Positions 44,748 through 52,969 are shown, counted from the first letter of the stretch. The stretch is DNA of 64,000 nt from Paenibacillus glycanilyticus NBRC 16618 (GCF_004000805.1 NZ_BILY01000005.1:184909-248908), one strand, 5' to 3'. Notes: a model not told the origin generated them from the sequence alone. Program-made: numbers and translations.

Positions 44748-44772
44748 CCGTACTTAGTACGGTTTACCGTAC
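44748..44772. promoter_or_regulatory. Overlapping HxlR operators between divergent genes
   Basis: CCGTAC-TTA-GTACGG is followed without a break by a second dyad that reuses GTACGG and reads GTACGG-TTTA-CCGTAC, so three half-sites form two overlapping palindromes. They lie in the divergent region between the oxidoreductase and HxlR genes, just upstream of the HxlR promoter. Confidence 0.7.
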
Positions 44773-44776
44773 CGTA

Positions 44777-44804
44777 TTGCCGTTGCGTAAGGCTCTGCTA
44801 TAAT
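44777..44804 (+). promoter_or_regulatory. Promoter of the HxlR gene
   Basis: TTGCCG (44777) and TATAAT (44799) are 16 bp apart, with TGC before the -10, giving an extended -10. The operator palindromes sit directly upstream. Confidence 0.7.
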
Positions 44805-44842
44805 AAATACCATCTGAGAGCTATGCGGAACGGAGGAGAACA

Positions 44843-45238
44843 ATGAACCAGGACAGCCAAAGGCCTGCCTCCACGGAAGGAATAATCGCTACCCTTCAAG
44901 CTATAGGAGGGAAGTGGAAGCCGTTGATCTTGTTTATTTTGTTGTACGAAGGTACGAAGAGGTTCGGAGAGCTGAGGCGGATGCTTCCGAATGTGACGCA
45001 AGGGATGCTGACTAATCAGCTTCGGGAAATGGAGAGGGACGGACTTATTGTGCGGAAGGTGTATCAGGAGGTTCCTCCCAAAGTGGAGTATCAATTATCC
45101 GATCATGGGGAGTCTCTTGGATCCGTATTGACCGATATGTGCGGTTGGGGCTTCAAGCATCTGGCCTTTATGAATGAGCATAAGGAAGAAGAGCAGCAGA
45201 ACGAGCTGCCTTCGCATGTATCGCAAGCGGATACCTGA
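44843..45238 (+). CDS. HxlR-family winged-helix regulator
   Basis: A 131-aa regulator; ATG 44843 with CGGAGGAG upstream. HxlR landmarks are IGGKWKPLILFILLYEGTKRFGELRRMLPNVTQGMLTNQLREMERDGLI and VEYQLSDHGESL. Such proteins bind as dimers to palindromes and often sense quinones or aldehydes through a cysteine near the N-terminus. Here the only cysteine is in LTDMCGWGF near the C-terminus, so the sensing chemistry may differ from YodB. It is divergent from the flavin reductase it probably represses. Its terminator loop contains the stop codon. Confidence 0.92.
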   Translation: MNQDSQRPASTEGIIATLQAIGGKWKPLILFILLYEGTKRFGELRRMLPNVTQGMLTNQLREMERDGLIVRKVYQEVPPKVEYQLSDHGESLGSVLTDMCGWGFKHLAFMNEHKEEEQQNELPSHVSQADT

Positions 45239-45255
45239 CGGTATTCGTTTTTTTT
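45228..45255 (+). terminator. Terminator with the hxlR stop codon in the loop
   Basis: CGGATACC (45228) pairs with GGTATTCG (45240, one G-T); the TGAC loop contains the TGA stop (45236-45238); eight T follow. Confidence 0.85.
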
Positions 45256-45346
45256 CTTTACGGGGAGGATATGCGGGTATCGCGTGGAATTTATTGGATG
45301 GAGCAGATGGCTAAAATCAGTTACGCATCATAGAGGAGGAACGGCA

Positions 45347-45820
45347 TTGAGTGTTACGCATTCCGTGAAAAACCCTACCCGGCTAAAAAATATGATCGTA
45401 TTTTCAGTGGCGTGTCTCATTTGGTTGTTTATAATTATCCATTACTGGAGGGATTATTCAAGTAGAGACAGGTGGGAATTCCTTCTCTTAAACTCTAACT
45501 CTCTTATATTTTTATTTTACTTTGTCGTATTAATTCTAACCGTATTTAGAGCTTTGAGAAAACCTACCGAGTTATCCATACATGAAAATACAATTTTGGT
45601 GAATGGTCATACCATAGCAGCTCGTGATATAAAAGTAATCATGAAAATGGGCTATTTCAATCCGGTAATAGGCATTAAACCAAAAGGGAAATGGATTGTG
45701 CCCCTTCCATTGTGCTTCAGTTTCGCCGTGAATGAAGATCAGGGTATAATGGATGTGAAGGAATGGGCGGCAGCTAACAACATAAAGATGGTCAATAGAG
45801 ATTTTATGTCGTGGTTGTAG
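45347..45820 (+). CDS. Two-helix membrane protein with PH-like domain, unknown
   Basis: TTG 45347 with GAGGAGG about 8 nt upstream gives 157 aa; an open frame reaches back to 45284 without a ribosome binding site. Two membrane helices (MIVFSVACLIWLFIIIHYW and LIFLFYFVVLILTVFRAL) are followed by a soluble domain of about 75 residues (LSIHENTILVNGHTIAARDIKVIMKMGYFNPVIGIKPKG) that reads like the bacterial PH/YcxB-type modules. I cannot name the family. It is monocistronic and ends at a terminator. Confidence 0.65.
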   Translation: MSVTHSVKNPTRLKNMIVFSVACLIWLFIIIHYWRDYSSRDRWEFLLLNSNSLIFLFYFVVLILTVFRALRKPTELSIHENTILVNGHTIAARDIKVIMKMGYFNPVIGIKPKGKWIVPLPLCFSFAVNEDQGIMDVKEWAAANNIKMVNRDFMSWL

Positions 45821-45825
45821 GAGTT

Positions 45826-45854
45826 AGAGTCGCTCGGGCAGCGGCTCTTTTTTT
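45826..45854 (+). terminator. Rho-independent terminator
   Basis: AGAGTCGCT pairs with AGCGGCTCT (one G-T) around CGGGC, followed by seven T. Confidence 0.85.
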
Positions 45855-45994
45855 GCTTCACTGACTCCTGCATCATTACTGAAAAATAAGCGGGGCGTCA
45901 GTGTGGGGAGGTTTTAATCATCCCCGGTTTGAGTTACGATATCTAATGGAGTCACTACCGATGGCAGACCGCCATCCCATACGGAGGAACACAA

Positions 45995-46693
45995 GTGGAA
46001 AACTTTGCATGCTTATATATTATTCGCGGTGAGCCCTACAAGTCGGGAACCATCGTGAATTTGGAAGAGAACGAAACGACGGTTGGCCGCTTATCCAATC
46101 AGTTGACTCCGGATATAGCCTTTACCAATCCGTTTATTTCAAGGCAACATATCGTCATACGGAAAGAAAAGGATAAAGCCGTGCTGTACGATAAAGGAAG
46201 CCTGCACGGAACGGAGATCAACGGGGAACGCGTGAAGCCGCACCGTCCGTATCCTTTGAACAATTTCGACATTATCAAGCTTGCGAACGGAATGAGCGTC
46301 CTTCACTTTTCCTATGTGTTCGCCGATCAGACGCTGGAGCTTGAGCCCCTTAGCATTACGAGACAACTGGAAATTCCGGGCATGCCGCTTACGATTCATT
46401 GGGAGAAGCGGGAATGCGTAGTGGAAGGGCAGCGTATTGCGATGTCGGAAAAAGAATATCTGCTGATTCGTCTCCTTCACGAGAACGCGAATCGGCTTGT
46501 ACCGCTTGAAGTCATTAAAGCTACGGTATGGCCTGAACGGCTTGCAGGAGAAGAAGGTATCCCGGATGTAACGCTGGATGAATTAAACGCGCTGATCTAC
46601 CGGGTACGCAAAAAATACGGCAAAGACACCTTCCTGATAAGCGCAGTGCGCGGCAGCGGCTACGTACTCGAATCGGAGATTGTATCTTCCTGA
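45995..46693 (+). CDS. FHA-domain winged-helix regulator
   Basis: A 232-aa protein; GTG 45995 with CGGAGG 8 nt upstream. Residues about 5-105 are an FHA phosphothreonine-binding domain: TTVGRLSNQ, FISRQHIVIR and GSLHGTEINGERV carry the Gly-Arg, Ser-x-x-His and Asn-Gly signatures. Residues about 135-230 are an OmpR/SARP-type winged helix (IAMSEKEYLLIRLLHENANRLVPLEVIKATVWP...LIYRVRKKYGKD). The pairing predicts a transcription factor recruited or activated by Ser/Thr-kinase phosphorylation. Only 21 nt separate it from the MurA homologue, so it may control cell-wall precursor synthesis in response to PrkC-like signalling. No kinase gene is in the window. Confidence 0.88.
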   Translation: MENFACLYIIRGEPYKSGTIVNLEENETTVGRLSNQLTPDIAFTNPFISRQHIVIRKEKDKAVLYDKGSLHGTEINGERVKPHRPYPLNNFDIIKLANGMSVLHFSYVFADQTLELEPLSITRQLEIPGMPLTIHWEKRECVVEGQRIAMSEKEYLLIRLLHENANRLVPLEVIKATVWPERLAGEEGIPDVTLDELNALIYRVRKKYGKDTFLISAVRGSGYVLESEIVSS

Positions 46694-46714
46694 CGAAAGT
46701 AGGAGAATTCCTTC

Positions 46715-48004
46715 ATGAAATATATACAGACAGAGTATTCAGGACCGCTAAACGGAAAAGTACATATTCCTGGAGCGAAAAACAGTTCTCTTGCGCTGCT
46801 TGCCGCAGCTTGCTTGGCGGATGACATCGTCACGCTCGAGGGAATTCCCCTCATTGATGATATACGGATGATTGAAGGAATAAGCCAGGATATCGGAATG
46901 GAGCTGAAGCAAGAAGGAGGGGGAATGATTCTTGATCCCCGCTGGATTCACAGCGCCGTTATCGATCCGGGCAAATCCTCGAGCTACCGGGCATCGTATT
47001 ATTTTGCCGGTGCCTTGCTGGCTAAGTTCGGCAGAGTAACGATCGGATTCCCGGGAGGCGATAATTTCGTCTCCAGACCGATTGATCAGCATATAAAAGT
47101 GTTCCAGGCGCTTGGCGCCCAGGTTCACATGTTCCAGGATTACTACGTTGTAGAAGGCACGGAGCTTAAAGGCGCGGACATCTATTTCGATATGGTTACG
47201 TCAGGCGCAACGATTAACGCGATACTTGCAGCTTCCCGGGCAAAAGGGCGCACGATTCTGCACAATGCGGCCGTAGATCCGGAGGTTGTGGATACGGCGG
47301 CGTTCCTGAATCGGCTAGGCGCGAAAATTTACGGTGCGGGGACGAATCGGATCCGGATCGAAGGCGTGTCTTACTTAAATGGGGGAAGGCATACGGTAAT
47401 TCCCGACCGCTTAATTGCCGGAGCCTTTCTGATGGCTGCCGGGATCAACGGAGGATTGGTTACCGTCGAGGATGTCATTCCCGAACATCTTGGATCATGT
47501 CTATCCAAGCTGGAAGAAATAGGGCTTGAAATCGAATGCGGCGAGAACCATATTACGGCTTACAGTTCCGGCCCTTTAAGAGCAACGCGAATCCGGACAG
47601 GCATGTATCCCGGTTTTGCAACGGATCTGCAGCAGCCAATGACAGCACTTCTTCTGCAAGCCAAAGGCAAGAGCATCATTACGGAACGCGTTTACCCCAT
47701 GAGGTTCGCCCATGTACCGCAGTTAAGGCGGCTTGGAGCGGAGATCGAGATTCGGAAGGAAAGCGCGTTTATCCGCGGAGGAAACCCGCTGCAAGGCGGG
47801 TGGGTGCACGCAACCGATGTGCGCGCCGGTACTTGCCTGCTGCTGGCCGGTTTAGCTGCGGAAGGAATCACCAGCATTACGGGCGTTGAGCATATCGAAC
47901 GGGGCTACGAAGACGTAATTGGCAGCTTCCGTGCAATCGGGGCGAAGCTTTCCATTCATGACCGGCCGGATACGATCATCACCGAAGACAGAATCCTGAG
48001 CTAA
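46715..48004 (+). CDS. murA: MurA-family enolpyruvyl transferase with Asp at the Cys115 position
   Basis: A 429-aa EPSP-synthase-fold enzyme; ATG 46715 with TAGGAG upstream. It keeps K22-N23 (PGAKNSSLA) and the Asp/Gln-rich ATDLQQPMTALL of UDP-N-acetylglucosamine 1-carboxyvinyltransferase, the first committed step of peptidoglycan synthesis. The catalytic loop reads FPGGDNFVSRPID: the usual GGC is GGD, so D116 replaces Cys115. Natural Asp variants of MurA (Mycobacterium, Chlamydia) are active and fosfomycin-insensitive. Spore formers usually have two other MurAs, so this is probably an accessory, regulated copy or one with a modified substrate. It is co-transcribed with the FHA regulator. Confidence 0.88.
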   Translation: MKYIQTEYSGPLNGKVHIPGAKNSSLALLAAACLADDIVTLEGIPLIDDIRMIEGISQDIGMELKQEGGGMILDPRWIHSAVIDPGKSSSYRASYYFAGALLAKFGRVTIGFPGGDNFVSRPIDQHIKVFQALGAQVHMFQDYYVVEGTELKGADIYFDMVTSGATINAILAASRAKGRTILHNAAVDPEVVDTAAFLNRLGAKIYGAGTNRIRIEGVSYLNGGRHTVIPDRLIAGAFLMAAGINGGLVTVEDVIPEHLGSCLSKLEEIGLEIECGENHITAYSSGPLRATRIRTGMYPGFATDLQQPMTALLLQAKGKSIITERVYPMRFAHVPQLRRLGAEIEIRKESAFIRGGNPLQGGWVHATDVRAGTCLLLAGLAAEGITSITGVEHIERGYEDVIGSFRAIGAKLSIHDRPDTIITEDRILS

Positions 48005-48019
48005 TAAAAGACAACACAG

Positions 48020-48052
48020 AAGCCTCTAACGTATTCGAGTTAGAGGCTTTTT
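48020..48052 (+). terminator. Rho-independent terminator
   Basis: Perfect 11-bp stem AAGCCTCTAAC/GTTAGAGGCTT with an 8-nt loop and a short T run. It ends the FHA-murA operon. Confidence 0.9.
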
Positions 48053-48086
48053 AGTACGAGCTACAGACCAAGAGGAGTGGATGAGA

Positions 48087-48707
48087 ATGGGTTCCCGAAT
48101 GATGCATTATTGTATTACGTCCGAAATCAATAAACAAATTTATTCCTCGCAAGAATCCCGCATTCATCTGGGAGGTCTAGCTCCCGATTTAACGCATCCC
48201 GTTCACGCGCCTAAATCAGTCACTCATTTTGTGCGTATCAACAGTGAAGGCAAGAAGAAGACGGATTACGAGTTTTTTGCTCAGAAATTCAGCGGATACT
48301 TTGATGATTCTTTTTATGTCGGATATTTAAGCCATCTAGTGGCCGATCACATTTGGTACGAGAAAATGTACTTGAAGTTAATCAAGGCTCTTCCGGAGGA
48401 AGAGAGACAAGCCGCAATAGACAAGGGCTACCGTGATTTTAGAAGACTTAACAAGCTACTGCTTCGCGATTATCCATTATCACCTCCCACAGAAGTCCCG
48501 CTTATTGACAATGTTAAGATCGACGGCTTGTATCCGGAGTATTTGCCGGTTATAGCGGACCAGCTTCATAACGACTTCCATATCGAGGAGTCTTTTACCC
48601 CGGACGATCTTGAAATCTATAACCTCGACGAGATTTTGGAATATATCCGGTTATCCATCAAGGAAACACTCGCGGTTCTCCATGCTAAAGCACGAATTCA
48701 AAGATAA
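48087..48707 (+). CDS. Zinc-dependent phospholipase C-like hydrolase
   Basis: ATG 48087 is used because GAGGAG (48072-48077) lies 9 nt upstream; ATG 48081 is too close. The 206-aa protein has GSRMMHYCITSEINKQI, LGGLAPDLTHPVHAPKSVTHF and GYLSHLVADHIWYEKMY, a His/Asp set that resembles the alpha-helical zinc-dependent PLC/S1-P1 nuclease fold. There is no signal peptide, so it acts inside the cell, unlike secreted phospholipases. Similar small proteins are common in Bacillales without a known substrate. It is convergent with the second gerC across a long hairpin. Confidence 0.7.
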   Translation: MGSRMMHYCITSEINKQIYSSQESRIHLGGLAPDLTHPVHAPKSVTHFVRINSEGKKKTDYEFFAQKFSGYFDDSFYVGYLSHLVADHIWYEKMYLKLIKALPEEERQAAIDKGYRDFRRLNKLLLRDYPLSPPTEVPLIDNVKIDGLYPEYLPVIADQLHNDFHIEESFTPDDLEIYNLDEILEYIRLSIKETLAVLHAKARIQR

Positions 48708-48716
48708 TAAACAGCC

Positions 48717-48756
48717 GCGTTAAGCCGTACCGAGTTCGAACGGTACGGCTTAACGC
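48717..48756. terminator. 16-bp perfect inverted repeat between convergent genes
   Basis: GCGTTAAGCCGTACCG (48717-48732) pairs perfectly with CGGTACGGCTTAACGC (48741-48756), loop AGTTCGAA. It overlaps the stop codon of the minus-strand gerC. There is no U tract on either strand, so it may be an RNA stabiliser or bidirectional stop rather than a classic terminator. Confidence 0.6.
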
Positions 48757-49805
48757 AGCTTGAGATTGCCCGTATTCCGGATCGTTGTTGTAACCTCAAG
48801 ATTGATTTTGGCCTCGGGCAGATATTTAGTGCGCCATTGCGCCAGCTCCATTCGGGGCAGATCATCCCGGTAGTGCTGGCCGATACCGAAGATATCGGCG
48901 TTGGCGAGCTGGACTTTTCGGAATATTTGATCCATTACGCGTCGTAAAAGGATTTGGAGCTCCGTCTTGATGACTTCTACGGATGGATTTCCTATTACGT
49001 CCAGAATAATCACTTTCAGTTTGAGTTCGCTATTCAGAACGGGCTTGCCGCTGACGAATTTGCTCTCGTTGTGAATTCGGCTGCTTACAATCTGAACGGT
49101 AGCTTTGCCGATGACCTCGATTTTTCCGTCAAGGCTATTTCCATCGTATACGTTATAAAGAAGAGTCTGTTCATTATTGAGACGGGCTACCATTTTCCCA
49201 TTCTTGAGGATGCCGGAGCCCATGCTTTGGATAGCCGTGGATTCGCCGGATTTAATAATGGGGAGAACGACATCATTGGTATAGGAATGGATGCTTCTAA
49301 AAACCTTCCATACCGGCGTATGGGCGATTTCGGGATTCCAGCCTGAATTTTTCTGGAAGAAATCGTAGATTTCTTTGCCGTCGCCATTATTAATATTGTT
49401 AATCCCTTTGAAAAACCGATCCAAAGGCTCATCGCATATGACAAACATCGTCTTTGGGGAAATGTGACGCGAACGAATCGTGCTGGCGGTAATCTCGCTT
49501 AAACCTTGCGTGGCGAAGGCCTTATCCACGATAAGAACCTTTAAGTGCAGCAAGTCTACCTGATCCTCCAGATTCATGCTTATTTTATTGACGGCCGCGC
49601 TAATGGAATTCCCTTTGGCGCTTATGATTTGAATGCCTTCGTTTTTCTCGGTGACCTTGGGAATGTCCAGAAATACTTCATAGTTGCCTTGCTGATAAGA
49701 TATCCCCATCGCGATCGGTAACGCCCGGTGGTTAATATCCTTGTTATCCCAGCATCCACCAAGCATGATTACGAGAAATAGGCCAATTACAATTCGAAGT
49801 TTCAT
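48750..49805 (-). CDS. gerC: Germination lipoprotein, Ger(x)C family (second operon)
   Basis: ATG 49805 (overlapping the gerB stop as ATGA) gives 351 aa; a long open extension upstream lies inside gerB and is not real. The signal MKLRIVIGLFLVIMLGGCWDNKDIN carries the GCWD lipobox start typical of GerAC proteins. The body aligns in layout with the other copy at 41881: QISAKGNSISAAVNKIS-type domain, IEVIGKATVQIVSS segment, and the C-terminal ADIFGIGQHYRDDLPRMELAQW helix. It is the last gene of the minus-strand A-B-C operon, and its stop codon lies in a 16-bp inverted repeat. Confidence 0.92.
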   Translation of the reverse strand: MKLRIVIGLFLVIMLGGCWDNKDINHRALPIAMGISYQQGNYEVFLDIPKVTEKNEGIQIISAKGNSISAAVNKISMNLEDQVDLLHLKVLIVDKAFATQGLSEITASTIRSRHISPKTMFVICDEPLDRFFKGINNINNGDGKEIYDFFQKNSGWNPEIAHTPVWKVFRSIHSYTNDVVLPIIKSGESTAIQSMGSGILKNGKMVARLNNEQTLLYNVYDGNSLDGKIEVIGKATVQIVSSRIHNESKFVSGKPVLNSELKLKVIILDVIGNPSVEVIKTELQILLRRVMDQIFRKVQLANADIFGIGQHYRDDLPRMELAQWRTKYLPEAKINLEVTTTIRNTGNLKLR

Positions 49806-50896
49806 GTTTTTCTCAACTCGACTTTTGATTTCTTTGCATGAATCCACCCGGTAATGAGCAGCAAAATAGGCGTTGCAATCGCTACGTACAATCGTAGTGC
49901 CGTATTCCATTGAAACAGCTTGTCCGTCGTCTTCCAATCCGGAATGCAAAGACAAACGATAAATACGACTACGATTAATCCCGGAACCAAATAGTTGGGG
50001 CTAATATCCTTCATGCCAAGCCTGATCACGCATAGAATCTGCCAGAACGTAAGGCTGATGAAGAACATGCCGAACGCAACGAGACTCAGCAGCAGAAATA
50101 CATTGATGCGGTCAAACATGAGCCAGTTAATCTCGATGGTATCGACAATGAAGAGATAGGGGAATTGAAGCTGGCGAGTCGTTTCTTCCCCTAGCGTCAG
50201 CACCGGCACATAAACGGCAATCAGATAAGCGGGCAGCAGGATCAAGCTCCCCGCATAAATCGCCCTTGATTTGAATTCCGCGTAAGATGGGAGGAAGCCA
50301 AGCAATAAAAAGCCGCCTGTATAAGCAAATAAGCTTTTATAGAAAGCAGAATGCGCGAGAAACGAGAATGCCCCTTGAGCAGGCCAAAGCGGGAAGAAAT
50401 AATGCCAATCAATATTTTGAAAGGAGGTAGCCATTACAAAAACAACGGGAACAACGAACAAAAAGCCTAACAGGACGGATAATCGGAGCAAGCCGCCAAT
50501 TTGTCCATGAAGAACCATAAACCCGGGAACCGAAAGAAAGAGAAGCATCAGGATCCATAAAGGGGTGTTGGACAAAATGGCGATCGACAGCACTTCGGAA
50601 AATGCCCGCACCGCCAATACGATAATCCATGACATATAGAACAGGGCAGGCAGCAAAACAAGCCAAGCGAGAAATTTGCTTTTGTTCAGGAGTATATTCA
50701 CGATGTTCTGGCCTTTGAAATAACTTAATGCCTTCAGATAAACGGCAACAATCGCAAGGTGAAACAAGAAGCCGCAGAGAACCGGCATCCAGTGAGCTTC
50801 GTTTGTACTCTCGATCACATCGATTGGATACAGAAAAAAGATCAGTCCCAAGTGGGACACTACGTAAGTTGCGGTTACTTGCAGATTTTTAGACAT
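49802..50896 (-). CDS. gerB: Germination permease-like subunit, GerB family (second operon)
   Basis: A 364-aa membrane protein with about ten helices. It begins 8 nt inside the gerA end and overlaps gerC by 4 nt, so translation of all three subunits is coupled. The start NLQVTATYVVSHLGLIFFLYPIDVIESTNEAHWMPVLCGFLFHLAIV and WIIVLAVRAFSEVLSIAIL are typical of spore-permease GerAB proteins. It differs strongly from the copy at 43041, suggesting a different germinant. The A-B-C order contrasts with A-C-B in the other operon. Confidence 0.92.
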   Translation of the reverse strand: MSKNLQVTATYVVSHLGLIFFLYPIDVIESTNEAHWMPVLCGFLFHLAIVAVYLKALSYFKGQNIVNILLNKSKFLAWLVLLPALFYMSWIIVLAVRAFSEVLSIAILSNTPLWILMLLFLSVPGFMVLHGQIGGLLRLSVLLGFLFVVPVVFVMATSFQNIDWHYFFPLWPAQGAFSFLAHSAFYKSLFAYTGGFLLLGFLPSYAEFKSRAIYAGSLILLPAYLIAVYVPVLTLGEETTRQLQFPYLFIVDTIEINWLMFDRINVFLLLSLVAFGMFFISLTFWQILCVIRLGMKDISPNYLVPGLIVVVFIVCLCIPDWKTTDKLFQWNTALRLYVAIATPILLLITGWIHAKKSKVELRKT

Positions 50897-52217
50897 TTTT
50901 CTCCCCTCTTGCCCGAAACAGTTGAAGATAAGGAACTCCTAGCGTGCGTATGCCGGCAATATAAGCACACAAGATCAATAGTCCCGATAATAGACCGAGC
51001 ACTCCCAAAAACGCGGACATGAATAACAGCAAATATTTGAACAGCCGCAGGGAGTAAGTGTTCTGGAAGCCTACCACGACAGCATTGGCAATCGTGGTGG
51101 CAGCAAGAATGATAATAAGCAGATTGCTAACCAGCTTGGCTTCCACGACGGCTTGCCCGAGCACGATACCGCCTACCATCGTAATTGTTGGACCGATGCT
51201 GCCAGGAAGGCGAATAATGGCTTCCATAATCAATTCCAGAATGCATAAGAGCAGAAGGGCCTCAATAATAGCCGGATACGGCACGTCAAGCCGGCTTCTG
51301 GCGATGGAATGAGCCAATTCAAACCGCAATACGTCAGGGTTTACCGATACAAGGGCAACATACAGCCCGGGCAAAATTAAGGTGAGCAAGGCTCCAATAA
51401 AGCGCAAACTTCTAAGCAACCAGAGGTATATCGGCGGATGGTTCATATCATCCTCGGATATAAAGAAATCCGAAAAAATGCTTGGCAATGCGATGGAAAA
51501 AGGCACTCTTTCTATGAACAGAACAGCTTTTCCGTTTTTCAAAGCCCTCACGGCATTTTGCGGCAGCTCATAGGTCATATAATGATTGACAAGAGAATAT
51601 TTGGAAAATTTCAGGATGTGAGCAAACTCCTCCAGATTAGAAATTTCGGTTTTCTGGTGAGCCTCAAGCTTCTGAGTTAAATTGTCCAGAAGGTGCGGAT
51701 CAATCTCGTTATCGATGTAACATAGTATCACTCTGCTTTTTACGTGTCCGCCAAAATTGTAAGCTTGGATTTTCAGATCGGGGCAGTTCAAATGACTCCT
51801 TAGAAGAACAATATTGGCTTCCAGGTCTTCGTTAAAAGCGCTTGTCGCACCCCCGATGCTATTCTCCATCGTAGGCATCGAGATGGGGCGGCTGTTCGGT
51901 TGAGGAACCGGATAGATACTGACTATTATTCCGGAGGCGTCGTGAACCGCTACAAGCATTCCGTCCATAATTTGCGAGATGATGGAATCGGGTTGACCGG
52001 GTATCTTGTGACCAAGACTGACAAAGACGTCAATAAGCTCAAGCTTGCCAATGGAAGCCGTTAGCAAAGGATCCCTGACCATATAGATGGTTTGTGGAAA
52101 ATTAATAAGCGATTTTAAGCCGGCGAAGGTAAAGGTATCCGAAGCGATTTGCAGCTTCTGGTTTACGTAATCCGGGTAGGAAGAAAAGTGGCTGTTTACT
52201 TCATCCATGGCTGCCAT
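50889..52217 (-). CDS. gerA: Spore germination protein, GerA family (second operon)
   Basis: ATG 52217 with AAGGAGATTG 9 nt upstream gives 442 aa, slightly shorter than the 465-aa copy at 40487. It has the soluble GerA N-terminal domain (NSIGGATSAFNEDLEANIVLLRSHLNCPDLKIQAYNFG) and the membrane part (VPYPAIIEALLLLCILELIMEAIIRLPGSIGPTITMVGG), about five helices. The upstream region has a good sigma-G-like promoter, fitting forespore expression. It is divergent from the TetR gene. Confidence 0.92.
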   Translation of the reverse strand: MAAMDEVNSHFSSYPDYVNQKLQIASDTFTFAGLKSLINFPQTIYMVRDPLLTASIGKLELIDVFVSLGHKIPGQPDSIISQIMDGMLVAVHDASGIIVSIYPVPQPNSRPISMPTMENSIGGATSAFNEDLEANIVLLRSHLNCPDLKIQAYNFGGHVKSRVILCYIDNEIDPHLLDNLTQKLEAHQKTEISNLEEFAHILKFSKYSLVNHYMTYELPQNAVRALKNGKAVLFIERVPFSIALPSIFSDFFISEDDMNHPPIYLWLLRSLRFIGALLTLILPGLYVALVSVNPDVLRFELAHSIARSRLDVPYPAIIEALLLLCILELIMEAIIRLPGSIGPTITMVGGIVLGQAVVEAKLVSNLLIIILAATTIANAVVVGFQNTYSLRLFKYLLLFMSAFLGVLGLLSGLLILCAYIAGIRTLGVPYLQLFRARGEKNV

Positions 52218-52252
52218 ACATACAATCTCCTTGGGTAGTATAAAGTCAAAGT

Positions 52253-52281
52253 TATTATGCCCTAATTTTCCATTGTTACTC
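52253..52281 (-). promoter_or_regulatory. Candidate sigma-G promoter of the second ger operon
   Basis: On the minus strand, GAGTA and CATAATA are separated by 17 bp. CATAATA fits the CATnHTA -10 class exactly, and GAGTA is one base from the GHATR -35. It is 35 nt upstream of the gerA start codon. ger operons are known forespore genes. Confidence 0.45.
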
Positions 52282-52299
52282 TTAGATGAAGCCGTATCC

Positions 52300-52330
52300 T
52301 TGACATCCTGCTCACAAACATACTAATGTT
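52300..52330 (+). promoter_or_regulatory. tetR promoter with overlapping palindrome
   Basis: TTGACA (52300) with ACTAAT or CTAATG 16-17 bp downstream. A dyad AACAT-ACTA-ATGTT (52317-52330) covers the -10. Its 5-4-5 geometry equals that of the SDR operators, but the half-site differs. Confidence 0.55.
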
Positions 52331-52349
52331 ATTGCAAGAGGTGGAAGAC

Positions 52350-52913
52350 ATGAGCAAGAAGCAGGATATTATGGCGGCAACGCTCGACTTGATCCATGAA
52401 GAGGGACTGCAATCCGTTACTTTTTCAAAATTGTTCAAGCGTGCCAATGTCGGAGCGGGAACGATCTATAATTATTTCGCGAATAAAGAAGAGCTTGTTA
52501 ATGCGGTATACAAGGAAGCTCGCATTCTTATGGGCGAGTATTTGCTTCAAGGCTATAACCCGGAAGCGAGCCTGTATGAACGGTTCAAGTGCTTGCAATT
52601 GAACCGGTTGAACTTCGGGATTCGGTATCCGAAGGAATTTTTGTTTATCGACAGTTTTTCGTTCTCCCCGTATATTTCGCCCGAGCTGCGCAACATGGAG
52701 GATGCCCGCCATTCCAGCGAGGTCGTGCTTTCGTTAATTGTGGAGGGGCAGAAGCAGGGAATCATTAAGGAAATGGATTCGCATCTGTGCCATCAGCTTA
52801 TTCACGGTATTATATCGTCTATTCTGAAGGGCTATTATATTGACAAATACCCTTTGAATGAAGTTCAGGTTCAACAAATTTTGGAAGCGTCATGGAAGGC
52901 CATATTAGTGTAG
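52350..52913 (+). CDS. TetR/AcrR-family regulator
   Basis: ATG 52350 with GAGGTGG 8 nt upstream gives 187 aa. The helix-turn-helix is at residues about 5-50 (QDIMAATLDLIHEEGLQSVTFSKLFKRANVGAGTIYNYFANKEELV), followed by a ligand-binding helical domain (YPKEFLFIDSFSFSPYISPE) of the YcdC/AcrR C-terminal type. It probably represses the SDR-ABM genes downstream, which carry three matching palindromes in the 310-bp gap, and possibly itself. The inducer is unknown; oxidised or hydrophobic aromatics are typical for such sets. Confidence 0.88.
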   Translation: MSKKQDIMAATLDLIHEEGLQSVTFSKLFKRANVGAGTIYNYFANKEELVNAVYKEARILMGEYLLQGYNPEASLYERFKCLQLNRLNFGIRYPKEFLFIDSFSFSPYISPELRNMEDARHSSEVVLSLIVEGQKQGIIKEMDSHLCHQLIHGIISSILKGYYIDKYPLNEVQVQQILEASWKAILV

Positions 52914-52956
52914 AAACAGCCATTTGGATTGTGTGTGGATCCGGGGCTGTTTTTTA
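52914..52956 (+). terminator. tetR terminator
   Basis: AACAGCC immediately after the stop codon pairs with GGCTGTT about 23 nt later, followed by five T. A weaker hairpin, AACAAC/GTTGTT, lies at 53000-53020. Confidence 0.6.
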
Positions 52957-52969
52957 TTATGCTCAATTT

